Shown: one piece after another, positions 6,171-12,626 of the stretch
Numbering within the stretch: the stretch's first letter is position 1
Layout of the letters: every line of letters starts with the position of its first letter
Origin: Gammaproteobacteria bacterium RIFCSPLOWO2_02_FULL_56_15
GTDB lineage: Bacteria; Pseudomonadota; Gammaproteobacteria; Eutrophobiales; Eutrophobiaceae
Direction: 5' to 3'
Length of the DNA: 14,415 nt
Assembly (NCBI GenBank): GCA_001801825.1
Contig: MGYR01000167.1
Span: forward strand, 1-14,415
Program-made: the position numbers and the translations under genes
Notes under the pieces: generated by a model
The model's input: only the letters and a program-made list of their open reading frames with translations
Told to the model about the DNA's origin: nothing
Databases searched by the model: none

Positions 6171-6941
6171 ATGATCGAGGGATTGCTCCGGAAGCCGGCC
6201 ACTTTCTCAGTCCTGGTCCTTACGTGCCTCTTTTCCGCTATCCCGGCAACTGCGGACACCATACTGCCGCTACCGGCAATCAGTATCATTATCGATGATA
6301 TAGGCTACCGGCATGGTGATGACCTGAAAGCCATCGCCCTCCCAGGCCAGATTGCCTTTGCCATCATGCCTCATTCCCCCTATGGGAAAAGGATGTCCCG
6401 GCTGGCCAATGCCACAGGCAGAATTGTCCTGCTGCATCTGCCCATGCAAGCCATGGACTCCGGGAAGGACAGGTTTCTCGGTCCCGGCGCCCTGCGCCTG
6501 GATATGACCCACCAGCAATTCATTCAGACACTGGAGATCAATCTGCGTGCAGTACCGGATGCCATCGGCGTAAATAATCATATGGGCAGTCTGCTATCGG
6601 GACAGACCGAATCTATGCAATGGCTGATGGAACTGCTCTCTGAAAAAAAGAAATTCTACCTCGATAGCCTTACCAGCGGTCAGAGCGTGGCCCGTTCGGC
6701 GGCCCGGGAAGAACAGGTGCCTTTTCTCAAACGTGATGTATTTCTGGACAATCAGCGCGATGAGCAACATATACAGCAGCAATTCGATAAACTGATTACA
6801 CTGGCGAAACTGAATGGCAACGCCGTCGCGATCGGGCATCCTCACCCGGAAACCATCTCCGTGCTCTCACGCAATCTAGGACAATTGGGCAGCCTCGGCG
6901 TGCGCTTGATCAATCCTGCGGATATGGCCGGGGTCAACTGA
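6171..6941 (+). CDS. Divergent polysaccharide deacetylase family protein (YibQ-like, PF04748)
   Basis: A 256-residue exported protein with signal peptide (FSVLVLTCLFSAIPATA-DT, cleavage near residue 29) and one divergent polysaccharide deacetylase domain. Family signatures: ISIIIDDIGYRHGDD near residues 37-51, IAFAIMPHSPYG near 62-73, VLLHLPMQAM near 86-95, GVNNHMGSLL near 129-138, FYLDSLTS near 160-167, VFLDN and AVAIGHPHPETI near 222-233. The acidic pair and paired His motifs recall metal-binding NodB-type enzymes, but no substrate is established to my knowledge. Only 8 bp follow the ctpA stop, so co-transcription is likely. The gene follows envC (with or without ctpA between) across gammaproteobacteria, suggesting an envelope role. 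It is last in the rightward set. Confidence 0.92.
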   Translation: MIEGLLRKPATFSVLVLTCLFSAIPATADTILPLPAISIIIDDIGYRHGDDLKAIALPGQIAFAIMPHSPYGKRMSRLANATGRIVLLHLPMQAMDSGKDRFLGPGALRLDMTHQQFIQTLEINLRAVPDAIGVNNHMGSLLSGQTESMQWLMELLSEKKKFYLDSLTSGQSVARSAAREEQVPFLKRDVFLDNQRDEQHIQQQFDKLITLAKLNGNAVAIGHPHPETISVLSRNLGQLGSLGVRLINPADMAGVN

Positions 6942-6994
6942 AGCAAGACCGGCGCCACGACACACCCGAAGGCAGTTCCCTCCCCTCGTTCCTG
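6942..6994. other. Convergent junction without a recognisable terminator
   Basis: 53 bp between the stop codons of the converging deacetylase and ubiB genes. I see no stable stem followed by a T run on either strand, so transcripts may overlap here or end by Rho. Confidence 0.5.
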
Positions 6995-8659
6995 CTATTC
7001 CTTGAATGCCAGTATCAGCAGGATGAATCCGACGGTCCCCGACACCCATGACACCAGCGGTGCACCGGCCAGCATGGCCGGAGTTTCACCACCCAGACCA
7101 TAGACGATCGCTGAACTCATCAATGCACCCGAACCGATGACGGACAGGACGGTCTGGCGGTTATAGGAGCGCATCTCCTCGCGAAGTTGCCTGAAATCCT
7201 TGGAATTGTTTTCCAGTTGAATCTTCCCGTCACGCAGGCGATCCACCAGGTCAAGGATCTTGGAAGGCATATGGGGCAGGCGATCCATCCAGTGAGGAAG
7301 ATTTTCACGGGTTCCGCGCAACAGTCCCCTCAACCCCATCCGCTCGCGTATCCAGCGCTCCAGTTGGGGCCGTGCCGTTTCCCAAAGATCCAGCTCGGGG
7401 TAAAGCTGACGCCCGACACCCTCGATATTCACGATCGTCTTCTGCAGCAGCAGCAGTTGCGGCAGGATCTCCATGTTGAAGCGCCGCGCCGTCTGCAGCA
7501 GCCGCAGCAGCAGGTCTCCAAATGAAATCTCCTTCAAGGGCCGATCGAACAAGGGTTCACATACTGCCCTTATTTCAGCCTCGAATTCATCCACCCGGGT
7601 CCCTGCCGGCACCCAGCCCGATTCCACATGCAGCTCGGCCACCAGTTGGTAATCCCGGTTGAGGAACGCGAGGAAGTTTTCCGCCAGATAACGCTGATCA
7701 AACTCGGTAAGCGAGCTCATGATGCCGAAATCCACCACCATCACTTTCGAGGGCCGACCTTCGGCGGGGGGCGTCACGAAGATATTACCGGGATGCATAT
7801 CGGCATGGAAAAAACTGTCCCGGAATACCTGGATGAAAAAGATCTCCACGCCGTATCCGGCCAGCCATTTCAGATCAACGCCGGCACGCTTGAGGTTGTC
7901 GACATCGTTTACCGGAATCCCCGCTATCCGTTCCATGACCAGCACATTTCGCCGGGTCAGATCCCACACGATCTCGGGCACATAATAACGGGGCTCATCT
8001 TGGAAATTTCTGCGAAGTTGCGAGGCGTTGGCTGCCTCGCGCATCATGTCCAGTTCCCCGATGATGGTGCGTTCGAACTCGTCCACGACACTGGTAAGGC
8101 GGAGAAAATTACCGGCCAGCCGGTACTGCTCCATCTTCTCGGCCAGGAAACGCATAATGCCGAGATCACTGCGGATATTTTTCTCTATGCCCGGGCGGAT
8201 GACCTTGACGATGACTTCCCTGCCGCTCTTCAGTTTGGCCGCATGCACTTGGGCAACCGATGCGGAAGCCAGCGGTACCTCGTCAAACTCCAGAAATACC
8301 TCTTCAAGCCGCTTATCATAGGCCTCCTCGATGATCTTCCGGGCGACACTGCCGGGGAATGGGGGCACACTGTCCTGTAGTTTCTCCAGCTCCGCGGCGA
8401 TGTCCGCAGGCAGCAGGTCCTGACGCGTGGACAGGATCTGCCCGAACTTGACAAATATGGGCCCGAGGTCCTCGAAGGCAATACGCAGGCGCACCGCACG
8501 GGGTTTATGATCCCGGCGGAACCAGTTCCAGGGCAGCAGGTATAGCAGGTATCTCACCGGCCGGAACAGGTGCATGGTAAAGATGATCTCGTCGAAGCCG
8601 TGCCGGATGAATACCCGCTGGATCGCGACTAACCTCCCCATCTGCCTTATGCTCAGCAT
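6995..8659 (-). CDS. ubiB: Ubiquinone biosynthesis atypical kinase/ATPase UbiB
   Basis: UbiB is a membrane-bound atypical protein-kinase-like ATPase needed for aerobic ubiquinone synthesis, thought to help the hydrophobic intermediates reach the Ubi complex. It has 554 residues (E. coli 546). Visible motifs: the family-specific KxGQ (K71-F-G-Q74), the Ala-rich nucleotide loop SASVAQVHAA (131-140), Lys151 in VKVIRPG, the catalytic loop HADMHPGN with Asp286 and Asn291, and the metal-binding VDFG with Asp309. Two hydrophobic helices close the protein (about residues 505-553), the usual C-terminal membrane anchor. Its ATG overlaps the ubiJ stop as TGATG, implying translational coupling. It is last in the leftward ubi set and converges on the deacetylase gene. 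Confidence 0.97.
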   Translation of the reverse strand: MLSIRQMGRLVAIQRVFIRHGFDEIIFTMHLFRPVRYLLYLLPWNWFRRDHKPRAVRLRIAFEDLGPIFVKFGQILSTRQDLLPADIAAELEKLQDSVPPFPGSVARKIIEEAYDKRLEEVFLEFDEVPLASASVAQVHAAKLKSGREVIVKVIRPGIEKNIRSDLGIMRFLAEKMEQYRLAGNFLRLTSVVDEFERTIIGELDMMREAANASQLRRNFQDEPRYYVPEIVWDLTRRNVLVMERIAGIPVNDVDNLKRAGVDLKWLAGYGVEIFFIQVFRDSFFHADMHPGNIFVTPPAEGRPSKVMVVDFGIMSSLTEFDQRYLAENFLAFLNRDYQLVAELHVESGWVPAGTRVDEFEAEIRAVCEPLFDRPLKEISFGDLLLRLLQTARRFNMEILPQLLLLQKTIVNIEGVGRQLYPELDLWETARPQLERWIRERMGLRGLLRGTRENLPHWMDRLPHMPSKILDLVDRLRDGKIQLENNSKDFRQLREEMRSYNRQTVLSVIGSGALMSSAIVYGLGGETPAMLAGAPLVSWVSGTVGFILLILAFKE

Positions 8660-9273
8660 CAGACTTTATCCGCCGCCAGGTTGCGCAACCTGTCTATGCG
8701 ACGCTCCAGTGCAGCCACGTCATTCTCCAGCCTGCGGACCTCCCCGTAGTGCTCCTGTATGGCGGATCGATCAGGCAGGATTTGCTTCTCATAACGCAGG
8801 TATTCAGAGAGGCCAGCCTGCAGGATTTTGCCTGTATGAAGTGCGAAACCGGCGGCGCCGCGCAGGAAATTGGTGACCCGGCGGGCGGCGAGATCCCCGG
8901 TAAGGACGGCAATCTTCGCTTCCCAGTCGAACTCGAAATCTTTCATAATGGACTGGAATTTCTGCGCGAGTGGGATATCCCCGGTGATTGCAAGACTGCC
9001 TGAGAAGGAATCACTCAGTCCCCTGGATGCCATGAGATAGGCGATCAGATCGCTGACTCTGCCGCGGATACAGACATTGGCCCCACCCGGTTGCTCTGGT
9101 TTCAGCTCCAGGCCCTCCACCACCGGACATATGTAGATCCGAATATCGGTTCCGGCGAACTCCAGCAACAATACCTTACCGGACAGGACGGCCAAAGCCT
9201 CAAGGGTGTCGGGATCCGTCCTCAAGGTGCTGTTGACCAGTCTTTCAAGTCCCGAATACACCAATTCGCCCAA
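8659..9273 (-). CDS. ubiJ: Ubiquinone biosynthesis accessory factor UbiJ (SCP2 domain)
   Basis: UbiJ is a lipid-binding scaffold of the soluble Ubi complex; with UbiK it binds ubiquinone intermediates through an SCP2 fold. The sequence shows the SCP2-like N-terminal half (GKVLLLEFAGTDIRIYICP, ANVCIRGRVSDLIAYLM), then GSLAITGDIPLAQKFQSIMKDFEFDWEAKIAVLTGDLAA, and a C-terminal coiled coil (EHYGEVRRLENDVAALERRIDRLRNLA). I start it at TTG 9271-9273, preceded by GGGAGAGGAG with a 7-nt spacer. This gives 204 residues, as in E. coli (201), and an N terminus (LGELVYSGLERLVNSTL) that lines up with E. coli's MPFKPLVTAGIESLLNTFL. An ATG at 9390 is in frame but would overlap ubiE and add a basic, poorly conserved stretch. 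Confidence 0.9.
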   Translation of the reverse strand: MGELVYSGLERLVNSTLRTDPDTLEALAVLSGKVLLLEFAGTDIRIYICPVVEGLELKPEQPGGANVCIRGRVSDLIAYLMASRGLSDSFSGSLAITGDIPLAQKFQSIMKDFEFDWEAKIAVLTGDLAARRVTNFLRGAAGFALHTGKILQAGLSEYLRYEKQILPDRSAIQEHYGEVRRLENDVAALERRIDRLRNLAADKV

Positions 9274-9280
9274 AACTTTT

Positions 9281-9290
9281 CTCCTCTCCC
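9281..9290 (-). promoter_or_regulatory. Ribosome binding site deciding the TTG start of ubiJ
   Basis: GGGAGAGGAG on the minus strand, 7 nt before TTG 9273. A small GC-rich hairpin (CGGCGC 9296-9301 with GCGCCG 9307-9312) lies just upstream in the 61-nt ubiE-ubiJ gap. With no T run it is not a terminator, but it may affect access to this site. Confidence 0.65.
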
Positions 9291-9334
9291 TTATCCGGCG
9301 CGGAAGGCGCCGATCCGGTTTGTCTTCAGGTGGA

Positions 9335-10084
9335 TCAGATCTTGCAGCCCCGGTGAATGGCCACGATACCACCCGAAAGATTATATACATTCACTCTGGA
9401 AAATCCTGCCTTCTCCAGCATCAGCTTCAGAGTATGCTGGTCCGGATGCCGGCGGATCGATTCCACAAGGTATTCATAACTGTCCTTGTCGCCCGTGACC
9501 AGGCTGCCGAGATGGGGTATGAGCCGGAAAGAATACTGGTCATAAAGTTTACCCAGCAGGGGCAGCACCACGGTCGAGAACTCCAATATCAGCAATGAGC
9601 TTCCATACCTGAGCTTGTCATACATGGATTGCAGCGCTCGCTGCTTGTCGGTGACATTGCGCAGGCCAAAGGCGATACAGATACAGTCGAAGGAATTATC
9701 CCGGAACGGCAGGGCCTCGGCATCGGCAAGAACATAATCGACCCCACGGACAATTCCCCGATCCAGCAAACGGTCCCTGCCCACAATCAGCATTTGTTCG
9801 TTGATATCGCTGAGGATGACCTGTCCCTCCGGTCCCAAACGGTCCCGAAACAACACGGTCATGTCTCCCGTACCACCGGCCACGTCCAGCACCCTGGCAT
9901 TGCTTCTCGGGGCCGCCATATGCACTGTATAACGCTTCCAGAAACGATGAATGCCCAAAGACATAAGGTCATTCATAAGGTCGTACTTGCGCGCAACGGA
10001 GCTGAACACACGGCCCACCTGGCGGGTTTTCTCTTCCGGGCTGAGCTGGCGATAGCCGAAATCCGTTGTGTTCTGCTCAATCAT
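9335..10084 (-). CDS. ubiE: Ubiquinone/menaquinone biosynthesis C-methyltransferase UbiE
   Basis: UbiE is the SAM-dependent C-methyltransferase acting on the benzoquinol (and demethylmenaquinol) ring. With ATG 10084 it has 249 residues (E. coli 251). Motifs: FSSVARKYDLMNDLMSLGIHRFWKR near residues 27-51, SAM motif I VLDVAGGTGD (65-74), LSDINEQML near 91-99, ADAEALPF near 120-127, IAFGLRNVTD (137-146), LLILEFS near 164-170, and the ending GGIVAIHRGCKI, close to E. coli's GVVALHRGYKF. A longer in-frame ATG at 10207 runs through the DUF971 gene and adds 41 unconserved residues, so I reject it. The start overlaps the end of the DUF971 gene by 8 nt (ATGATTGA). Whether menaquinone is made cannot be judged here. 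Confidence 0.96.
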   Translation of the reverse strand: MIEQNTTDFGYRQLSPEEKTRQVGRVFSSVARKYDLMNDLMSLGIHRFWKRYTVHMAAPRSNARVLDVAGGTGDMTVLFRDRLGPEGQVILSDINEQMLIVGRDRLLDRGIVRGVDYVLADAEALPFRDNSFDCICIAFGLRNVTDKQRALQSMYDKLRYGSSLLILEFSTVVLPLLGKLYDQYSFRLIPHLGSLVTGDKDSYEYLVESIRRHPDQHTLKLMLEKAGFSRVNVYNLSGGIVAIHRGCKI

Positions 10085-10451
10085 CTGTTTTAGGTTCCAC
10101 ACCGGCCCGGGCCAGGGCATCCAGGTAATCGCGCCAATACTGCTGCTGGTGGCTGCCGAGGTCATGGAGATAATCCCAGCTGTAGATCCCCGTATCATGG
10201 CCGTCATCGAAGATCAGTTTGACCCCGTAATTGCCGACCGGCTCAACCGCGGTGATCGATACATCCTCCTTGTTGAGCTGCAGGGTCTTCTGGCCGGGAC
10301 CATGTCCCCTGACTTCGGCGGAAGGCGAATGGATCCGCAGGAATTCACAACTCAGTTCGAAATCGGATCCATCGTCGAAGCTGATCCTGAGCAGCCGCGA
10401 TTTCGTGTGCAGATTAATCGAAACAGGTTGCGGTTCGTGCTTCATATTCAT
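10077..10451 (-). CDS. DUF971 (GBBH-like N-terminal domain) protein
   Basis: A 124-residue, single-domain soluble protein. The segment RISFDDGSDFELSCEFLRIHSPSAEVRG, followed by LNKEDVSITAVEPVGNYGVKLIFDDGHDTGIYSWDYL, is the DUF971/PF06155 pattern also found at the N terminus of gamma-butyrobetaine hydroxylase. The stand-alone form has no established function; the fold is linked with metal or Fe-S binding in some relatives, but I see no cysteine cluster here. In many gammaproteobacteria it lies between hslVU and ubiE, as here. It overlaps ubiE by 8 nt. ATG 10451 is the first possible start (TGA immediately upstream); ATG 10445 is an alternative. Only 27 bp separate this start from the MITE upstream. 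Confidence 0.9.
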   Translation of the reverse strand: MNMKHEPQPVSINLHTKSRLLRISFDDGSDFELSCEFLRIHSPSAEVRGHGPGQKTLQLNKEDVSITAVEPVGNYGVKLIFDDGHDTGIYSWDYLHDLGSHQQQYWRDYLDALARAGVEPKTDD

Positions 10452-10478
10452 TCATCCATTCGGCGTTTCCCGAGGTAC

Positions 10479-10482
10479 CTAA
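10479..10482. repeat. Left target-site duplication (CTAA) of MITE copy 2
   Basis: CTAA abuts GGAACCT and repeats exactly at 10700-10703. Confidence 0.62.
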
Positions 10483-10496
10483 GGAACCTATTCAGC

Positions 10497-10523
10497 GTCA
10501 TGCTGGTGAAAACCAGCATCCAG
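10497..10523 (+). repeat. Short GTCAT...ATCCA hairpin module C (copy 2)
   Basis: GTC, a perfect 8-bp stem ATGCTGGT (10500-10507) / ACCAGCAT (10512-10519) around GAAA, then CCAG. It has the layout of the common GTCATTCCCGCGAAAGCGGGAATCCA-type proteobacterial palindrome, with different stem bases. The outer CCAGTA (10520-10525) also pairs with TACTGG (10537-10542) of module D. Confidence 0.72.
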
Positions 10524-10535
10524 TAGACAATTGTT

Positions 10536-10628
10536 TTACTGGATTCTGGTCGCTTCGGACTCCCTGTCCTCGGCTTGGGCCTCCTGCGTCGCCCTACCTC
10601 CTGCATCCATGCAGTCGTCTCGCGACAT
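10536..10628 (-). CDS. Possible 30-codon small ORF inside MITE copy 2
   Basis: On the minus strand, a perfect AGGAGG (10640-10635) stands 6 nt before ATG 10628. The frame runs 30 codons to TAA (10538-10536), beginning MSRDDCMDAGG and ending SEATRIQ. The peptide is acidic and hydrophilic, with no membrane helix or known domain. It lies in the long insert of module D, about 72 nt past the hslU stop, so the hslU message could carry it. It may be a repeat-borne chance frame: the RBS core CAGGAGG occurs three times in the insert, two of them inside the ORF. I call it only as a candidate. Confidence 0.3.
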   Translation of the reverse strand: MSRDDCMDAGGRATQEAQAEDRESEATRIQ

Positions 10629-10664
10629 TTTCCACCTCCTGTGGATCGCCTTCGCCAGAATGAC
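10539..10664 (-). repeat. Extended GTCAT...ATCCAG module D (copy 2)
   Basis: On the minus strand it starts GTCATTCTGGCGA and ends CGACCAGAATCCAG, so ATTCTGG (10661-10655) can pair with CCAGAAT (10549-10543) around about 105 nt. The insert has three CAGGAGG direct repeats (plus-strand CCTCCTG at 10580, 10597, 10635) and a CTGCAT-CC-ATGCAG dyad. The first 23 nt (10664-10642, GTCATTCTGGCG to GATCCA) look like a degenerate minimal module. Confidence 0.6.
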
Positions 10665-10699
10665 AACCCAACTATTTTATAGCCTTATTCAGAGCTTCC

Positions 10700-10703
10700 C
10701 TAA
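10700..10703. repeat. Right target-site duplication (CTAA / TTAG) of MITE copy 2, containing the hslU stop
   Basis: Minus strand T-TAG; 10702-10700 is the in-frame hslU stop codon. It is identical to 10479-10482. Confidence 0.62.
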
Positions 10704-12025
10704 AGTATATATCGCGTCAGGTCTTCATCTTTCATCAATTCCCCCAGATGCTCATCCACATAAACCGCATCCACAAGGAAATGCTCGCCCGGCCGATCGG
10801 GGGCCTCAAAAGAAATACACTCCAGCAGGCGCTCCAGTACCGTATGCAGGCGTCTGGCGCCGATATTCTCCGTGGACTCGTTCACCTGCCATGCGATCTG
10901 CGCGATTCGGGCGATCCCGTCCCGGCCGAACTCCAGACGGACACCTTCCGTTGCCATGAGGGCCGTGTACTGTTCCGTGAGCGAAGCATCTGGTTCGGTC
11001 AGGATGCGGATGAAATCCTCCACACCCAGGGCATCCAGTCCCACCCGGATGGGCAGGCGCCCCTGTAGTTCCGGGATGAGATCGGAGGGTTTGGAGAGGT
11101 GAAAGGCGCCGGAGGCGATGAAGAGGATGTGATCCGTTTTGACCATGCCATAGCGGGTCGAGACCGTGCAACCTTCCACCAGCGGGAGCAGGTCACGCTG
11201 CACGCCTTCCCGGGACACATCCGGCCCGCTCGTCTCGGATCGGCGGGTGACCTTGTCGATCTCGTCGAGAAACACCAGGCCGTTCTGTTCCACACTTTCG
11301 AGGGCACGGAGCTTGATATCATCCTCATTGATCATCCTCGATGCCTCCTCCTCCCGGAGCAGTTTCAAGGCCTCGCGGATCCGGAGTTTACGCAACCTTT
11401 TTTTTCCTCCGCCGAGATTCTGAAACATGCTCTGCAACTGCCCGGTCATTTCCTCCATGCCCGGCGGGGCCATAATCTCGACACCGATTGAGGGCATGGA
11501 GAGTTCCACCTCGATTTCCTTGTCATCAAGCTGGCCGGTCCGCAATTTCTCCCGGAATTTGCCTCGGGTTGCATTGCCGGAATCCTCCTGCTCCGCGTGG
11601 GATAATTTCGGCATGGGAATGAGGAGATCCAGGATCCGTTCCTCCGCCGCCTCGTAGGCTCGATCCCTTACCTTCTCGAGTTCCACTTCACGGGTCATCT
11701 TTATGGCCACATCCGCAAGGTCGCGGATAATCGAGTCCACGTCGCGCCCGACATATCCCACCTCGGTGAACTTCGTCGCTTCCACTTTGATGAAGGGTGC
11801 ATTCGCCAGTCTGGCGAGACGCCGTGCGATCTCGGTTTTCCCGACACCGGTGGGCCCGATCATAAGAATATTTTTCGGCGTGATCTCGTTGCGCAGATCG
11901 GGATCAACCTGCATCCGTCTCCAGCGGTTGCGCAGTGCGATCGCCACTGCGCGTTTTGCCCTATCCTGGCCGATGATGTGCTTGTCCAGTTCCGCAACAA
12001 TCTCCCTTGGAGTCAATTCACTCAT
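10700..12025 (-). CDS. hslU: ATP-dependent protease ATPase subunit HslU
   Basis: HslU is the AAA+ hexameric unfoldase of the HslUV (ClpYQ) protease. It has 441 residues (E. coli 443). Visible: N-terminal LTPREIVAELDKHIIGQDRAKRAVAIALRNRWRR, Walker A GPTGVGKT with Lys63, pore loop GYVG (90-93), the inserted I domain (about 110-240), Walker B VFLDEID with Asp254/Glu255, a sensor-1 region (DHILFIASGAFH), sensor-2 GARRLHT near 392, and the C-terminal tail DLTRYIL, which docks into HslV. It starts 22 nt after hslV. Its TAG stop lies in the target duplication of MITE copy 2, so the C terminus, which must be exact to dock, is preserved despite the insertion. Confidence 0.98.
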   Translation of the reverse strand: MSELTPREIVAELDKHIIGQDRAKRAVAIALRNRWRRMQVDPDLRNEITPKNILMIGPTGVGKTEIARRLARLANAPFIKVEATKFTEVGYVGRDVDSIIRDLADVAIKMTREVELEKVRDRAYEAAEERILDLLIPMPKLSHAEQEDSGNATRGKFREKLRTGQLDDKEIEVELSMPSIGVEIMAPPGMEEMTGQLQSMFQNLGGGKKRLRKLRIREALKLLREEEASRMINEDDIKLRALESVEQNGLVFLDEIDKVTRRSETSGPDVSREGVQRDLLPLVEGCTVSTRYGMVKTDHILFIASGAFHLSKPSDLIPELQGRLPIRVGLDALGVEDFIRILTEPDASLTEQYTALMATEGVRLEFGRDGIARIAQIAWQVNESTENIGARRLHTVLERLLECISFEAPDRPGEHFLVDAVYVDEHLGELMKDEDLTRYIL

Positions 12026-12047
12026 ATGGTTACAACCCTGATCCTCG

Positions 12048-12590
12048 TCAATTCTGTATCAATTCTTCAATGGTCACGGAGTGATTGGTATAGATGCAGA
12101 TATCCGCTGCAATCCGCAGCGACTGCTCCACGATCTGCCGCGCATCGAGGCTGGTATTCTGGAGCAGCGCCAGGGCCGCTGCCCGGGCGTAGGCCCCACC
12201 AGAGCCGATGGCCATGATGTTATATTCAGGTTCAATCACATCGCCATTACCCGATATGATAAAGGAAACGTTCCGATCAGCGACACAGAGCAAGGCCTCG
12301 AGCCGCCGCAGCATCCGGTCGGTCCGCCAGTCCTTCGCCAGCTCCACCGCGGAGCGCATAAGGTTGCCCTGGTGCTTTTCCAGCTTGGCCTCAAAGCGCT
12401 CGAAGAGGGTAAAGGCATCGGCTGTCCCTCCCGCAAAACCGGCGATGATCTTGTCCTGGTAGAGCTTGCGCACCTTCCTGGCGTTGCCCTTCATGATCGT
12501 GTCCCCGGTCGAGACCTGGCCGTCGCCACCGATGACCACACGGTTGTCACGGCGCACGGACAGGATGGTGGTGCCTCTGAATTGTTCCAA
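12048..12590 (-). CDS. hslV: ATP-dependent protease subunit HslV
   Basis: HslV is the proteasome-like N-terminal threonine peptidase forming the double hexameric core that HslU feeds. It has 180 residues from TTG 12588-12590. The start MEQFRG-TTILSVRR gives a six-residue propeptide before the nucleophile Thr7, as in many non-enteric homologues; E. coli has only Met before Thr. GAGGAG (12602-12597) 6 nt upstream supports this TTG. Further hallmarks are GDGQVSTGDTIMKGNARKVRKLY, AGFAGGTADAFTLFERFE, AVELAKDWRTDRMLRRLEALL, GNGDVIEPEYNIMAIGSGGAYA and CIYTNHSVTIEEL. A GTG at 12629 would add 13 residues and precedes the RBS, so I reject it. It lies 90 bp after xerC and 22 bp before hslU. Confidence 0.96.
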   Translation of the reverse strand: MEQFRGTTILSVRRDNRVVIGGDGQVSTGDTIMKGNARKVRKLYQDKIIAGFAGGTADAFTLFERFEAKLEKHQGNLMRSAVELAKDWRTDRMLRRLEALLCVADRNVSFIISGNGDVIEPEYNIMAIGSGGAYARAAALALLQNTSLDARQIVEQSLRIAADICIYTNHSVTIEELIQN

Positions 12591-12596
12591 AATCGA

Positions 12597-12602
12597 CTCC
12601 TC
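12597..12602 (-). promoter_or_regulatory. Ribosome binding site deciding the TTG start of hslV
   Basis: GAGGAG on the minus strand, 6 nt before TTG 12590. It places the start so that the catalytic Thr follows a six-residue propeptide. Confidence 0.7.
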
Positions 12603-12620
12603 GGGTACTCTGAAACGCGA

Positions 12621-12626
12621 ATTGTA
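12621..12626 (-). promoter_or_regulatory. Possible -10 box for hslVU
   Basis: TACAAT on the minus strand in the xerC-hslV gap, about 30 nt before the hslV start. No good -35 lies 16-18 nt upstream, and I see no convincing heat-shock (sigma-32) CTTGAA / CCCCAT pair, although hslVU is a heat-shock operon in E. coli. Low confidence. Confidence 0.3.

Larger units (their letters stand above)
10483..10699. mobile_element. MITE-like element, copy 2 (217 bp), at the hslU stop codon
   Basis: Insertion between hslU and the DUF971 gene. The right end, read on the minus strand, is GGAAGCTCTGAATAAG (10699-10684); it matches the left end of copy 1 (GGAAGGGCTGAAAAAG) at 13 of 16 positions. The left end reads GGAACCTATTCAGC (10483-10496) and is more diverged, agreeing mainly in the first nine bases. 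Perfect direct repeats CTAA flank it (10479-10482 and 10700-10703), again fitting YTAR. Inside are two inward-facing GTCAT...ATCCA modules, a short one (10497-10523) and one with a long apical insert (10539-10664). On the minus strand the right duplication reads T-TAG, which is the hslU stop codon. No transposase is encoded. Confidence 0.68.

Noticed and set aside
7628..8380. 250-codon plus-strand frame opposite ubiB (and 12705-13355 opposite xerC)
   Set aside because: Shadow of conserved UbiB and XerC motifs on the other strand; no RBS or family features.
9274..9390. Longer ubiJ from ATG 9390
   Set aside because: Overlaps the end of ubiE by 56 bp, adds an Arg/Pro-rich stretch unlike UbiJ, and ignores the strong RBS before TTG 9273.
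10085..10207. Longer ubiE from ATG 10207
   Set aside because: The added 41 residues are the DUF971 gene read in another frame.
10483..10525. Rho-independent terminator for hslU
   Set aside because: The ATGCTGGT/ACCAGCAT hairpin is strong, but on the minus strand it is followed by GACGCTGAATAGG, not a T run, and it fits a repeat module better.
10497..10664. CRISPR or tandem repeat array
   Set aside because: There are only two inverted modules with unequal inserts, and no regularly spaced direct repeats or cas genes.
10448..10666. 72-codon minus-strand frame through MITE copy 2
   Set aside because: It translates the repeat itself (WMQEVGRRRRP, WMLVFTSMT) in a frame different from the one with the strong RBS and overlaps the DUF971 start; a typical spurious repeat ORF.
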